From Atopsyche davidsoni (lineage: Eukaryota; Arthropoda; Insecta; Trichoptera; Hydrobiosidae), in assembly GCA_022113835.1 (NCBI GenBank), contig JAILWY010000012.1, forward strand, positions 2,294,001 to 2,358,000: 64,000 nucleotides of DNA, given 5' to 3'. The notes below the pieces were generated by a model. That model saw only the letters and a program-made list of their open reading frames with translations, was not told where the DNA came from and ran no database searches. Shown one piece after another: positions 10,901 through 20,353 of this stretch; the stretch's first letter is position 1; each line of letters opens with the position of its first letter. A program made the translations under genes and the position numbers.

Positions 10901-13900
10901 GCGGGGCGCGTATTGATACGTTTTTGAATGTGTTTACTCTAAAAGCGGCAGAAGGTCATTTTACTCTTTAGGTTTACAGCTCGTAATGTTTGTTTAGACT
11001 CGTCAACGTTACTTCTACCAATACTGTCCAGTCATTCTGAACAAAGTGACAATGAAGAAGTGGAGTGGTCAGAGAATGATAATCCTCCTATTATTGAACA
11101 ATTTTTAGGACAAAGTGGCGTTGTTGTGATGCCAAGTAATCCGCAAAGTGTGCATGAAGTGATTCAACTTTTTATAGGAAACGATTTATTTGACAACATG
11201 CAAATCGAAGAGTGTATAGACTAGATTTCACACGTGCAATTTTTTCGATCAGTTTAGTCAATTTGGTTACCCGCTTAAAATATTAATATAATATAAGCTA
11301 TTGTGTAACAATAACATTTAATTTATTAACAAAAATCTCATAATTACCTCGGAAGAAAAAATATATAAAAAACTACAAATCAATGAGTGTATAGACTAGA
11401 TTTCACACGCGCAATTTTGCCCGCTAAAGTGTGTTAATTAACATTTTTTGGTGTTGACCAAGTCCCTGGATATAGCAGGCGTCGTGATTGCTTCCCGTGA
11501 AGAAATGTTTCACGAAAAGTTTGGCGCTGGGACCTTCGGATTTCGGCCCCCGAAGACCACCCGGCTGGCCCCCGCCCCCCCCAGGGGCCCCATTAGCCGG
11601 TAATGGGGCCCTCGCACCTCGCACGCCCCGGGCGGAGGGCGTGCCGGCCCTGGCGGCTCTCCTCGCGCCTGCCCTGGCACCGCACACACCGGTTGCTAAT
11701 TCATACCCGAAGGACTCCATCGCATTGCCGGAATCAATGACTCAATTTCCTGGCAATCGTTTATTTTTTTATTCAGAAATATGACTGTGCGGCCTGCACG
11801 CGCTCCAGCACAACTGACACAATTACCAGCCAACAACGCTTTGGGCGGACTGTTTTTCGGACGTATTCTGCTTATCACCGTTCGGTTGTTGGTTGTGTTG
11901 CTATATTACCGTTTATTTCTGAATCGATGTATTAAAAAAAAAATACGTATATATATATGTGTGTGTGTATCAGAAGTATAGGCTGTCTAGGTTTTACTAT
12001 TGGATCACGAAAAAATTTCAATGTGGATTTCGTCAAGTTTCGTTAATATTGAAGTTTAAGAAGAAGGTATTTTTGAATTTTATTTTTTACCAGATAATTT
12101 GGTATTTTCTTGGTTATGGCCTAACGAATGTTACAGAATGTGATCAATTATTGGCAAAATCAAGCAAATAATGGAATATTGGAGTTTATTTGTAACATCA
12201 GACTTCTAAAATACTTCTTTGCTCATTCAGGCACAGGTGAATTTTCTCATATAATTGTATTTTTATAACACTCTAGAGCAGACGCCGTCAATTTGAATGT
12301 ATTATTTGCAAATAAAGTTTGTTTCTACATGCACGTTATGCACACGAAGGAGCAGACGCCGTTGATTTTAACGGCACTGTGCAAGAGTGTTGTCCGCGCA
12401 TGGACACCACCTCCACTGGCGTGATGCTCTCGGAGACGATGGCGGATGGTGCACGGTGCCGTGTGTGGTCACTTAATGAAGATGGATGAAGTGGCCGCCT
12501 CGGAGTCCACGGCCCATCCTCGGCGGCACGTTCCACGGCAATAAATCATCAGCGTGAAGTCAGGGACTACGCCTAATATTCACCAGAACCTTCGAGGGTT
12601 CAGGAAATATTCATCGTCCAAATTAAAAAAAAAAACTTTAACAAACAGGTATCCCCTAGTTTTGTTTTCTACGTAACCAACGATTTTCGGATATATATAA
12701 AAGATAATTTTGTGTCTTGGGTGTTGAGCTATGTAACGTTTTCTCTCTTGGTACGGGGACCGAAAAGTTGGAATACAGAAAATAATTTAAGTATTAAAAA
12801 CCGTTTGGACTCATAAATTGTAAACGTTACTCATAATTATTTTAACTTTATTCAAAACATTGACATAATCTTGTACTATTTAAATATATATAATATTACA
12901 ATTACTGATTTGTTTGTAAAATAATTCATCTCTCTGTACTATTTATAACAACTTCTCAATAAACAATAAAATGATATGTTTTTCCGATATATTACTTATG
13001 TGTATATTTACTTACCATGATATACATTTTTACGTGCATATTAGTAAAGATTTCATAAATAACCCAAGACGATGAATGACAATCGACGAACTTGTGACAG
13101 CCCTGGGTGGAGTTAGATTGAGAGCTCGCCGCATTTACATCTCATTTGTATGGTCCTCGCGGTGGTCGCACTCGTTGTGTGAAAGATTTAATGGTTTTAT
13201 AATGTGCGTTTTTTACTCGCGTAAGTGGAGTAATTACTATCAAAGCGAGCCCTCGACGGTGGCAGGCGCCTTTGTGGCTGATGCGAGCGTAATCCTGTGG
13301 AGTATTAAATATTACCATGCACTCTACCATCGCGACGACTTCGTTACGTATTTATTATTTAGATTTGCGTGGAACGTTTTCAGTCTTGTCATTTATGAGA
13401 CTGGATTTTTATGTAATTTACTAACCATAGCTAATTTATGATAAGACGCGTATCGATTTTATTAACATAATTGTATGTTGAAAATATTCTAAACACACAA
13501 GTACTCGATTGATTATTATAGTACAACCTGTAATTGCATTCTTTGTGTATGTTAACTTTTACCTAACCTCAGTCGGTACTAAGGAAGCGACCAGAGCACA
13601 CGCGTCTCTTTTAATTTACTTGAGTTCTCGTTCTTGTACGGGATCGAGAGACCAAAAGAATCCAAGTAAACTTTTGGAAAGTAATGTACACGTAATTAGT
13701 AAACATTTCAACCGTAAAAAGTGGCAAGTAATTTGGTTTTAAATAAACTCGCCAGGAAGGGAAGTCGAAAAAAACAGCGACACAAAACTAAACCACTTTA
13801 ATCCAAATTGAGCTCGCGCATGCTCCAAAAATAAAAAGCGGAAATATAATTCAGGCAGAGAGCAAATGGCCGCCCGTCCCGCTGCGTCATTAACTTTTAT

Positions 13901-16876
13901 TATTTCAACAATTCGATAAAGGCCTCGCGTCGATATTCATGTTGTAACGGTTAAGAATTATTAAATTATACACTATTTTTTAGAATCTTTTACAGTACGA
14001 CGCAATTTATTTTTGTGCAAATGTAATTATTGATTAAAAAAAAAATTCATATACTATTAATACCTAGGTTTGAAGACAGTGTGATCGTCATCAAGTGTCT
14101 TTCTTCGGAGGAGGTTGGCGACCGTTTCACTGAGCATATACCCATGCTGAACCAGTGTTCATGGTTTCTAAGGGGAAAATAGTGTAGTGGGTACACCGCA
14201 GTTTTATATTGGAAGAAAAAGTCTGCATATTGCTGCTGCCCAATAGCATTAGTATAAATCCTTTACTTACAAAGCTCTGGCGTTTCGATCTGATACTCTT
14301 TCTGCAGCAAGCTACAAAGTACTTCTAGAGCACATCCCTCCACAATCATTCCAACTCTATTAACGATCCTTTACACATGCTCAGGGTACAGAATGGCAGC
14401 CATGCACAAGCAACAGAATGGGAGAGCAGGAAGGTATCAGTGTGATAATAAAACCATAATTCATTTATAACTTACTAATATGATTAGGCATATTTTTTCA
14501 CATATTGAAAATGATTTAAAGAAACTCTCAGAAAAATACCATCGTGACTTGTGTAGGATTTGAACCTACATCTCCGAAGCTTACATGGCTTGTACTAACG
14601 AGTCACCTCTGTTAATCGAGAATTTTTAACAATCATAATCTACACACGAACCAATGTGCCCAGGCCAATCAATATTTAGTGATTCATTTATAACATAGGT
14701 TCCCAAAGTGGTCAATATCGACCCCCAGGGGTCGATTTCGCCCTGCAAGGGGTCGATGACAGCGAAAAATAAAATTGGGGGTCCATGAACTGTAAATGGG
14801 GGTCTACGAGAGTGGATCCCATTTGAACAGGTCATCACCAAAATTTAGACATTCGCAAATGTCATAATGCACCGAACACAGATTGTACCTATGTACTTTG
14901 TGACGAATCGAATCCCTGAAGCGTAGAAGTTTGTGCCAAATGCTCGAGAAACGAGACTTTCGGCATTGTAAAATATACTGACGTACCTTTTTGGAGCTTA
15001 TGACATAAGAAGACGAACCATTACTATCGTGTTGCCTTTTTAAAAAAAATCATTTAGCGGGGCCAATAAACTCGGATGGGCAGCGAGCTAATTGGTTGTA
15101 CGGAGCGCCGATGGGCGTAATAAAACGAATTGATTTGACAAATATTCCGAGAAAATAAGGACACCTGTACGGCTTAGGAACGTGGGACAGACAGACCCTT
15201 CCAAGGGAGAGTTTTGAATCGTTTTAAAGTGAGTTGTTCTATATAAGATGTCAAAAGTATGTTTGAAGTTGATGAATTTGTAAAAATTCAATATTAGCAA
15301 GGCAGGGGGTCGACGAAAAACAGAAAAATTCGACAAGGGGTCGACGGGACAAAATAGTTTGGGAAACTATGATTTATAACATCAAAAACCAATCTCGCTC
15401 GACAGTACAGGCGTCGTTTTGATTTCAGGCCGTGTCCAGCAACATGGAGGTGCGCTGCAAGTGCCACGGCATGTCCGGCAGCTGCCAGCTGCGCACGTGC
15501 TGGAGGGCGGCCCCCGACATGCGCCTGGTGGGGCGGCAGCTCAAGCAGAAGTACCGCACCGCCGTGCTGGTGGACCAGAGCAACCTCAGCAGCGGCACTC
15601 CTCGCCTGGCCGGCCGCGGAGGACGCCGGCGCGGGGCGCACAGGAAGAAGAAGGTAAGCCGGCGTGCCCCCACCCATCCCTCATCCTAATTAATACCAAT
15701 TTTTTTTAAATAAAAAAGACGTATAAGAACTTCTGAGGTCATACTATTCCTGGATTACAAGCACCAAGCGAGCAGTTGGTTGTTACCATGTTTTGTACAG
15801 GGGAATTTTTTTTGTGTTTTCCACCAAGCAAGCAGTTGGCTGTTACCATGTTTTGTACATGGGAATTTTTTGTGTTTTCCACGATTGGGAGACACCCAAG
15901 TACTTCTACTTATACTTGATACTTCTCTGACACCGCAAGCTATCGTGAGGTGTTTTAGCAAAATACCACAGAAAACAGAAGGCACCCGAGACCCGCGCGC
16001 CTAGTGAGCAGGCAATACGCCAATACCCTGCAAACAGACTGAACTTTTCTTTGCAACACTTAAATTGTGTTTTATTATTATTACTACACATCTCTTATGC
16101 ATTCAGTTGCATTTGTGTCTAATTTTTGTTTTTTTTTTTTTTTTTAATAAATAACAGTAAAACCTCGATATAACGGACTTCATACAAAAGCGGATAAAAA
16201 AATCATGTCAAATGTAAAAAAATTAAAAACGTTTTAAATGCGAAAATTTGATTGATTGTACTTCAAAAGTGCAAACAAAGCTTGATTCCTTTTTAGTATG
16301 ATCACAATTCATGTATTTTGTATTTTTTATCTAAATACATACAGTGCATTTTCAAAAAAAGTGTTTTTTTATACAAAGGGCTTTCGGCTTTAACGGACCA
16401 ATGCGGGGGGGGGGGGGGGAGAGTGGTAACCGTTATATTGAGGTTTTACTGTACTTGCAATTAGATTTTCGGAGCTCAGGTGTCTCCCATACAAATAATG
16501 TTGCAGCTGTGTTATGAGGCATTGTAAGGTTTATTTCGGTCTCTTCGGAATTCAGTATGGCGTGTAAGGTGTGATGTGGTGTGGTGTGGTGTTGCAGTGG
16601 CGGCAGGTGCCGGGGCCGGGCGCAGCACTGCTGCACTTCGAGCGCAGCCCCAGCTTCTGCGAGCGTGATGCGTCACTGGAGGTGGCGGGCACGGCGGGGC
16701 GGAGATGCGCCCGCTCGCGAGGGCGTCCCGGCGCCTGCGGGGCTCTCTGCTGCGGACGCGGGCACGACCTTCAGCGCGCTCGGCGCTCCGCCCGCTGCCG
16801 CTGCCGCTTCAAGTGGTGCTGCGACGTGGAGTGCGACACGTGCGAGCGCGACGAGTGGGTGGCCGTCTGCAAGTGA
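7661..16876 (+). CDS. Wnt10: Wnt10 ligand, last three coding exons (partial)
   Basis: A secreted, lipid-modified Wnt ligand for Frizzled receptors. Three exons, 7661-7977, 15429-15653 and 16598-16876, join in frame with AG/GT borders and give about 272 codons before TGA; roughly the N-terminal third of a Wnt is missing and must lie before the window. The sequence shows the FRESAFAYAI block, a WGGCSHNLDYG block, the CKCHGMSGSC motif (its first Ser after GM is the Porcupine acylation site in Wnts), the CCGRGH segment and a Cys-rich end closing on VCK. It is Wnt10 rather than Wnt1 or Wnt6 because of the long Gly/Pro/Ala insert after CGCDP, the SxKWGGCSxxxxxG block and the overall match to Wnt10A/B as I remember them. 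Exons are far more GC-rich than the introns. Next gene downstream is ninaC, as I recall for the fly Wnt cluster. Confidence 0.92.
8641..9053 (+). repeat. Unclassified dispersed repeat, copy 1 (interrupted)
   Basis: It shares GGATCGGTAATGGACTTAGA, TCGTGGAGGGATGTGCTCT, AACGCCAGAGCTTTATAA and then, after an insert, TTAGAAAACCATGAATACTG and CGGTCGCCAACCTCCTC with the copy at 14085-14385 (reverse) and partly with 18238-18400. The insert (about 8758-8945) breaks the copy and has its own near-inverted ends. Confidence 0.8.
8758..8945. mobile_element. Insert inside the dispersed repeat
   Basis: This block is absent from the sister copy at 14085-14385. It begins GGTGTCCTAAAATTAACGC, and 64 bases in it shows TTTTGGGAACACC, a near inverse of the start. 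GGTGTCCyAAAATTAACGC is a start I associate with widespread insect DNA elements. No coding remains are visible. Confidence 0.4.
10247..10261 (+). repeat. Three TTAGG units
   Basis: Three perfect copies of the insect telomere unit, with two more (TTAGGTTAGG) near 8153. Such short interstitial runs are common and need not mean telomere insertion. Confidence 0.9.
10843..11209 (+). mobile_element. piggyBac-like transposon, 5' fragment
   Basis: A TTAA (10843-10846) is followed by CACACTAAAGGCGGGGCGGG and a palindrome CGGGTACTAGTACCCG (10863-10878). From about 11015 an open frame reads SEQSDNEEVEWSEND, then GVVVMPSNPQSVHEVIQLFI and NDLFDNM, the N-terminal layout of PGBD-type transposases (acidic region, then the xLFxxxLFD segment). 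It stops where copy 2 of the 85-bp repeat begins, so most of the transposase is gone. Confidence 0.65.
11210..11280 (+). repeat. 85-bp dispersed repeat, copy 2
   Basis: GAGTGTATAGACTAGATTTC to CAATTTGGTTACCCGCTTAA, matching copy 1 over nearly its full length. It abuts the piggyBac fragment exactly at the point where the transposase frame ends. Confidence 0.8.
11385..11440 (+). repeat. 85-bp dispersed repeat, copy 3 (internally deleted)
   Basis: GAGTGTATAGACTAGATTTC and CAATTTTGCCCGC are kept, then the middle is missing and AAAGTGTGTTAATTA follows as in copy 1. Confidence 0.75.
11530..11740. promoter_or_regulatory. GC-rich island with homeodomain-type palindrome
   Basis: Inside the Wnt10 intron. 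GGGCCCCATTA (11585-11595) and TAATGGGGCCC (11601-11611) form a perfect inverted pair around GCCGG. The flank is very GC-rich and ends with GAATCAATGACTCAATTTCC. Short frames on both strands here are Pro/Ala/Gly-rich shadows. Function as an enhancer is inference. Confidence 0.3.
13060..13330. promoter_or_regulatory. Possible enhancer with homeodomain and TCF-type sites
   Basis: AGTAATTACT, a perfect homeodomain-type palindrome (13229-13238), is directly followed by ATCAAAG (13239-13245), the reverse of the TCF/Pangolin core CTTTGAT. GCCTTTGTGG follows near 13268. An open frame covers the region (13076-13441) but shows no family resemblance. Regulatory role is inferred. Confidence 0.3.
14085..14390 (-). 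repeat. Unclassified dispersed repeat, copy 2
   Basis: The longest uninterrupted copy. On the minus strand it runs from GTAAAGGATCGTTAATAGAG through GAGGGATGTGCTCTAG, ATTGGGCAGCAGCAATATGC and TTTTCCCCTTAGAAACCATG to CGGTCGCCAACCTCCTCCGA. One minus-strand frame stays open through much of it, but I cannot match it to a known protein. Confidence 0.8.
14541..14625 (-). repeat. tRNA-derived SINE-like fragment
   Basis: On the minus strand a GGTTCAAATCC B box (14556-14566) closes a T-arm-like TAGGTTCAAATCCTA, and a GACTCGTTAGTAC A-box-like segment lies about 40 bases earlier. The acceptor stem is poor, so it is more likely SINE or tRNA pseudogene than a working tRNA. Confidence 0.5.
14694..15371. 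mobile_element. Non-autonomous hAT element A (678 bp) with exact TSD
   Basis: The ends are CATAGGTTCCCAAA and TTTGGGAAACTATG, flanked on both sides by ATTTATAA (14686-14693 and 15372-15379), a perfect 8-bp hAT target duplication. About 215 left and 110 right bases match element B at 42567-43058 in opposite orientation. About 350 central bases are unique to this copy. It has no transposase and ends 57 bases before a Wnt10 exon. Confidence 0.92.
15429..15653 (+). CDS. Wnt10: Wnt10 exon with acylation-site motif
   Basis: The exon follows TTTCAG at 15428 and ends AAG|GTAAGC at 15653; it is exactly 75 codons. It carries SNMEVRCKCHGMSGSC, the core of the Wnt acylation loop, then QLRTCW and a basic, variable end (RRGAHRKKK) typical of the Wnt linker. 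The hAT element at 14694-15371 ends only 57 bases upstream of the acceptor. Confidence 0.93.
15761..15881 (+). repeat. Two-unit tandem repeat, about 60 bp
   Basis: Two adjacent units share CACCAAGC, GCAGTTGG and TGTTACCATGTTTTGTACA followed by GGGAATTTTTT and TGTGTTTTCC. It lies in the second visible Wnt10 intron. Confidence 0.9.
16155..16451. mobile_element. pogo/Tigger-like MITE (297 bp)
   Basis: The ends are CAGTAAAACCTCGATATAAC and GTTATATTGAGGTTTTACTG, near-perfect inverted repeats of the Tigger/pogo type. The right flank is TA; the left is AA, so the TA duplication is mutated. It contains a run of 14 G near 16405. It sits 146 bases before the last Wnt10 exon. Confidence 0.8.
16598..16876 (+). 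CDS. Wnt10: Wnt10 terminal exon, Cys-rich end
   Basis: The acceptor is GTTGCAG at 16597 and the stop is TGA at 16874-16876, giving 92 residues. Visible are the LLHFERSPSFCE segment, CCGRGHD, and the closing CRCRFKWCCDVECDTC block ending in VAVCK, the normal Wnt C-terminus. The acceptor lies in a TGTGGTGTGGTG-rich stretch. Confidence 0.93.
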   Translation, partial: WRQVPGPGAALLHFERSPSFCERDASLEVAGTAGRRCARSRGRPGACGALCCGRGHDLQRARRSARCRCRFKWCCDVECDTCERDEWVAVCK

Positions 16877-17309
16877 GCGCCTCCCCTGCTCCCCACCCAC
16901 CCTGGGACTCTCCATCACATCCGACCGATTTGCAATTGACTTGGCAAATCAGCAGATTTTATTCTTAAAGCGCCCCACATACGTATCGACAAATTGCCGT
17001 GTAGCCCGTGCATGGGTGTGGCCAGGCTATTTCAGCAGCCGGGACAGATTAAGGAACTGAGATTTCCTACCGGGACGTGCAACAAAATTTTATTTAATGT
17101 ACAAAGCAAGCAAGAAATATAGTCTTGTTAGTAGTTAGTCTTGTCAGTATATTTCATAAAAAACTATAAAATTCTAGTGAAAGCCTAAACTGCAATACTT
17201 GAATTCAAATAGATTTTGCTAATCACAGAACAATGATGCTTGCTGAATACGAGTAAGTAAACCAATATATTTACACCTTGTTGAGGGTCAAGGCATTTGA
17301 TTGGAGTAG

Positions 17310-17441
17310 AAAAGTAGCTTTGTATTTTGTCTTCACTTTGAGTTTATTATATTTTTTTGATGACCTAATCTATTTGGTCGAAACTAGTCATGCAAAAAAT
17401 ATAATAAACCCAAAGTGAAGACAAAATACAAAGCTACTTTT
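17310..17441. repeat. Long hairpin with about 50-bp arms
   Basis: AAAAGTAGCTTTGTATTTTG, TCTTCACTTTG and TTTATTATATTTTTT at 17310-17361 recur as the reverse complement at 17390-17441 with only a few mismatches. The loop is about 28 bases. It lies some 430 bases after the Wnt10 stop. Possible sources are a foldback MITE or a hairpin RNA; the sequence does not decide. Confidence 0.9.
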
Positions 17442-17601
17442 ATCATTATAACAAATATAGTGTTTTTAAAGAAGATACTGTGATGTGAATCAAACATATT
17501 TATTAGATTAGAGTTAGGCAATACAAAAAATAATAATAAAAATAAACAAAATGTAATAAGTCTTAGTGAGACGTCTGACTTTTTTGTCAGAAATAAGTGC
17601 A

Positions 17602-17773
17602 TCAATGTTGATAACGATTGATGTTGTTGCTACGCAAACAGTTTTCCAAATGCTCATCAGTAATTCGTGTTCTCATATGAGATTTAATATGCTTTATTCG
17701 AGAAAAAAGCTGTTCACACGTCTAAGTGTTTCCAAACGGGGAAATCATCGATAGAGCATATTTTTCCATGTCC
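17602..17773 (-). pseudogene. hAT transposase C-terminal remnant
   Basis: The minus-strand frame carries MISPFGNT, one in-frame stop, then CEQLFSRIKHIKSHMRTR and ITDEHLENCLR, the C-terminal dimerisation signature of ZBED/GTF2IRD2-like hAT transposases. It ends at a TGA at 17604-17602. The upstream part is degenerate, so this is a dead copy. Confidence 0.75.
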
Positions 17774-17963
17774 AAATATGTTTTGTAAAACATATTCATA
17801 TATATATTTTGCATATGCTCCGCCGGCCATTTTTGGCCACCCATATACCAGTAAATATCGGCGAAATCTCATAAAAACTACTGGTCATGGCTACACCATT
17901 ATTCAATTTGTTGAACGAGACGGAAATTTGTTGATACGTGTGTAGAGCGGTTAATATTTATTG

Positions 17964-18490
17964 CAGTGTTTTTCAACTTGTGGGTCGCGATGCCTCACTC
18001 GGGGGGTCGCGGGTAAAATTAAAAGTCAATTGTTTGTACTATCAATATTTTAAATAAAATACTTGAGTTATTTTTCCACATGTTAATTTTTATTTTAAGA
18101 ATTTACTTAAATAATTAACACAAACTTTAAATGTTGCTTTTCTCACCAATAAACATTAACATGTGGAAAAATCACTCTAGTATTTTATTTAAATATTTCA
18201 ATTGTTTGTCTTTAGTCTTTAAAGACTAACAGTGATATTGGGCATCAGCAATACGTATACGTATTCTTCCAATACAAAACTGCGGTGTAAAAGGTCCTGG
18301 AGACCACTTCACTGTTTTCCCCTTAGAAAACCATGGACATTGGTTCAGGATGAGTACATCCTCAGTGAGATGATCGCCAACCTCTTCTGAGTCTTTAACA
18401 TCACTGACAAAGTTTTATTAAGGCTTTGGGGGTCGCCAGATTTTTTATCCTTCAAAGGGGTTGCGTATTCAAAAAGATTGAAAAGCACTG
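17964..18490. mobile_element. SPIN-like hAT MITE with nested repeat
   Basis: The left end CAGTGTTTTTCAACTTGTGG followed by GTCGCGATGC, and the right end AAGATTGAAAAGCACTG, are the GGTCGCG-type hAT ends. The flanks ATTTATTG and ATTAATTT match in only 6 of 8, so the target duplication is eroded. Copy 3 of the unclassified repeat is inserted inside (about 18238-18400). Confidence 0.7.
18238..18400 (+). repeat. Unclassified dispersed repeat, copy 3 (nested)
   Basis: It shares ATTGGGCATCAGCAATACG, CCAATACAAAACTGCGGTGT, CCCCTTAGAAAACCATGGAC and GATCGCCAACCTCTTCTGAG with copy 2. Being inside the MITE, it arrived later. Confidence 0.75.
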
Positions 18491-20278
18491 ATTAATTTTA
18501 TTGAAGTAAACTAAATACGCTGTGTTGCCCGACCGTTTTCCAAACCGGGTCTATGTGAACCACGTATAACCGCACTGTGACGTTTTTTTTAAACGTCTAC
18601 GTTTCGTCATACCTCGCAAGTGATTAGTTGTTAATTGTGTTAAATTTTAAAGCAATAAAAAAAACTATGTTCTCGACCCTATTGTTTGTGTAAACCTGGT
18701 TTATAAAATGAGCGCATAGCGTGGTAAATGTTTACCATTTTCTTCTTAATATGTTTAAATCTTAATGAAATATCCTGAAAGAAAGACTGCGATCATTTTT
18801 CGGTTTTAAAAAAGTTCTTACTTTCAATCAATGTTTTTTTTTTTTTTAATTTACACTATCTTGTTTAAATTTTTTTAATATTATGAAAGAAATTTTTTTT
18901 TCTCTAAAATACAAACTAAACTAATCAGTTAAAAAAATATATTTTACTTTTAAATTAACTTACTACAAAAAACCAAGTATAAAAAAATCATATTATTTAT
19001 GCCTTAAATACTTTAAATATAACAGTTCTCAATTGGTTTTATAATTTTTTAATAAATATTAACGAAAATCAAAGTTTTAATTAAAAAATATTCAGTGATC
19101 TCTTCCATTTTTATTCGTGTGATCTTTTTGCTAATAATTGAATTATGAAAGAAATAAATGTTTATATTTTGTTGAATAAATTTACTTCTATGTTTAAAAA
19201 TATTTTGTTGAAGTGATAACTAATTAGTTAGTATTAATTATACTTAATATAATATGAGACTTATTTTAAAGATATTTCAAATACAATATCATTTGTTGAA
19301 CCAGATTTACGGAAGCAAACAAACAAAACAGTTTACTGTTAATAAATGATTAAACATTTTGGCATAGAATTTCTTTCCAAAAAAATAAAATTTGTAACAT
19401 TAAAAATATAAAAATTAACACTTAATGCATTTAAACAAAGTGATTTAAAATTCAAATCACCTCTGACATTAAGTTTTGGGATTCTTATGAAGGAGGTTTA
19501 TTTCTGTACGATATAAGTAATATCGCATGTAAGACTTCTTCAGTGGCGAAGGCTCGCATAAATGTGAAAGGTTTTCTTATTAATTTTATTCTTGACTTTG
19601 GGAAATAATGAAATTCATTTAAATAAATTATATTCACACGCTAAAATATATTTTCTTATCTTTATAAATCCATTATTATTTTGTAGCATGCGGTCTACAC
19701 AAACAACATGGCTAGCCCTAAAATTAAAAAAAATATATATATATATATTATCTTATCCCAAATTTATAATTTCATAAATTGTATATATTATTAATAAATA
19801 AACGTAGAACTGAAAAATGTAAGGACTCTATGCTTGTTTTAGAAAAATAAACAGTAAATGTAAGTTAACTCTTAATTAATGCACTTTTTGGATAATTGAT
19901 TAGTTCTTCTTTTATTTGATATTGTTGTGAGTAAATACAAAAATAACTATTTAAAATTGTCTTATATAATAATTAACAACACTTTTTGAATTTAAGCAAT
20001 AATTAGCAATAATTTATTACAAGTATCAAAAAACACATGGTTGTAGATAATAATTAGGGATGATTTCTTCCACAGTGTTTTTAATTACAAATTATTTGTG
20101 ATACTATTTAGTATTCAAAACTATCTAAATAATCACTTTAAATGTTGAATAAATAAATTTCATCACTATCTGTAAAAAAACGGATGTGAAGTTTCATGGT
20201 TGTTGATAAAAATAATAAAATATACGAGTCACATACTAATCAAGCTCAAAAAAAATCTGTCGGGCTTAATACTACTTG

Positions 20279-20353
20279 TATATAAAAACGATGGAAGCAG
20301 TCAACCCTTCACCTGAATAAAGCTTTGAAATAATTTTCTAACTTTCCCTAGCT
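20279..20353 (+). promoter_or_regulatory. Candidate ninaC core promoter and leader exon
   Basis: A TATATAAAA box at about 20279 is followed by an initiator-like CAGTCAAC near 20298 and then GCT|GTAAGG near 20353, a good splice donor. Joined to the acceptor at 23267 this would make a leader intron of about 2.9 kb. This is inference only; I see no Rhodopsin-core (Pax6/P3) site next to it, and AT-rich DNA makes chance TATA boxes common. Confidence 0.25.

Larger units (their letters stand above)
7978..15428. other. Wnt10 intron of 7.45 kb
   Basis: No exon is seen. The intron holds a GC-rich block (about 8130-8470), three dispersed-repeat families, a piggyBac fragment, a tRNA-like SINE piece, a complete hAT element and several islands with homeodomain-type motifs. 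Confidence 0.85.

Noticed and set aside
13076..13441. 121-codon plus-strand frame
   Set aside because: No domain, and the composition fits a chance frame in a locally GC-rich island.
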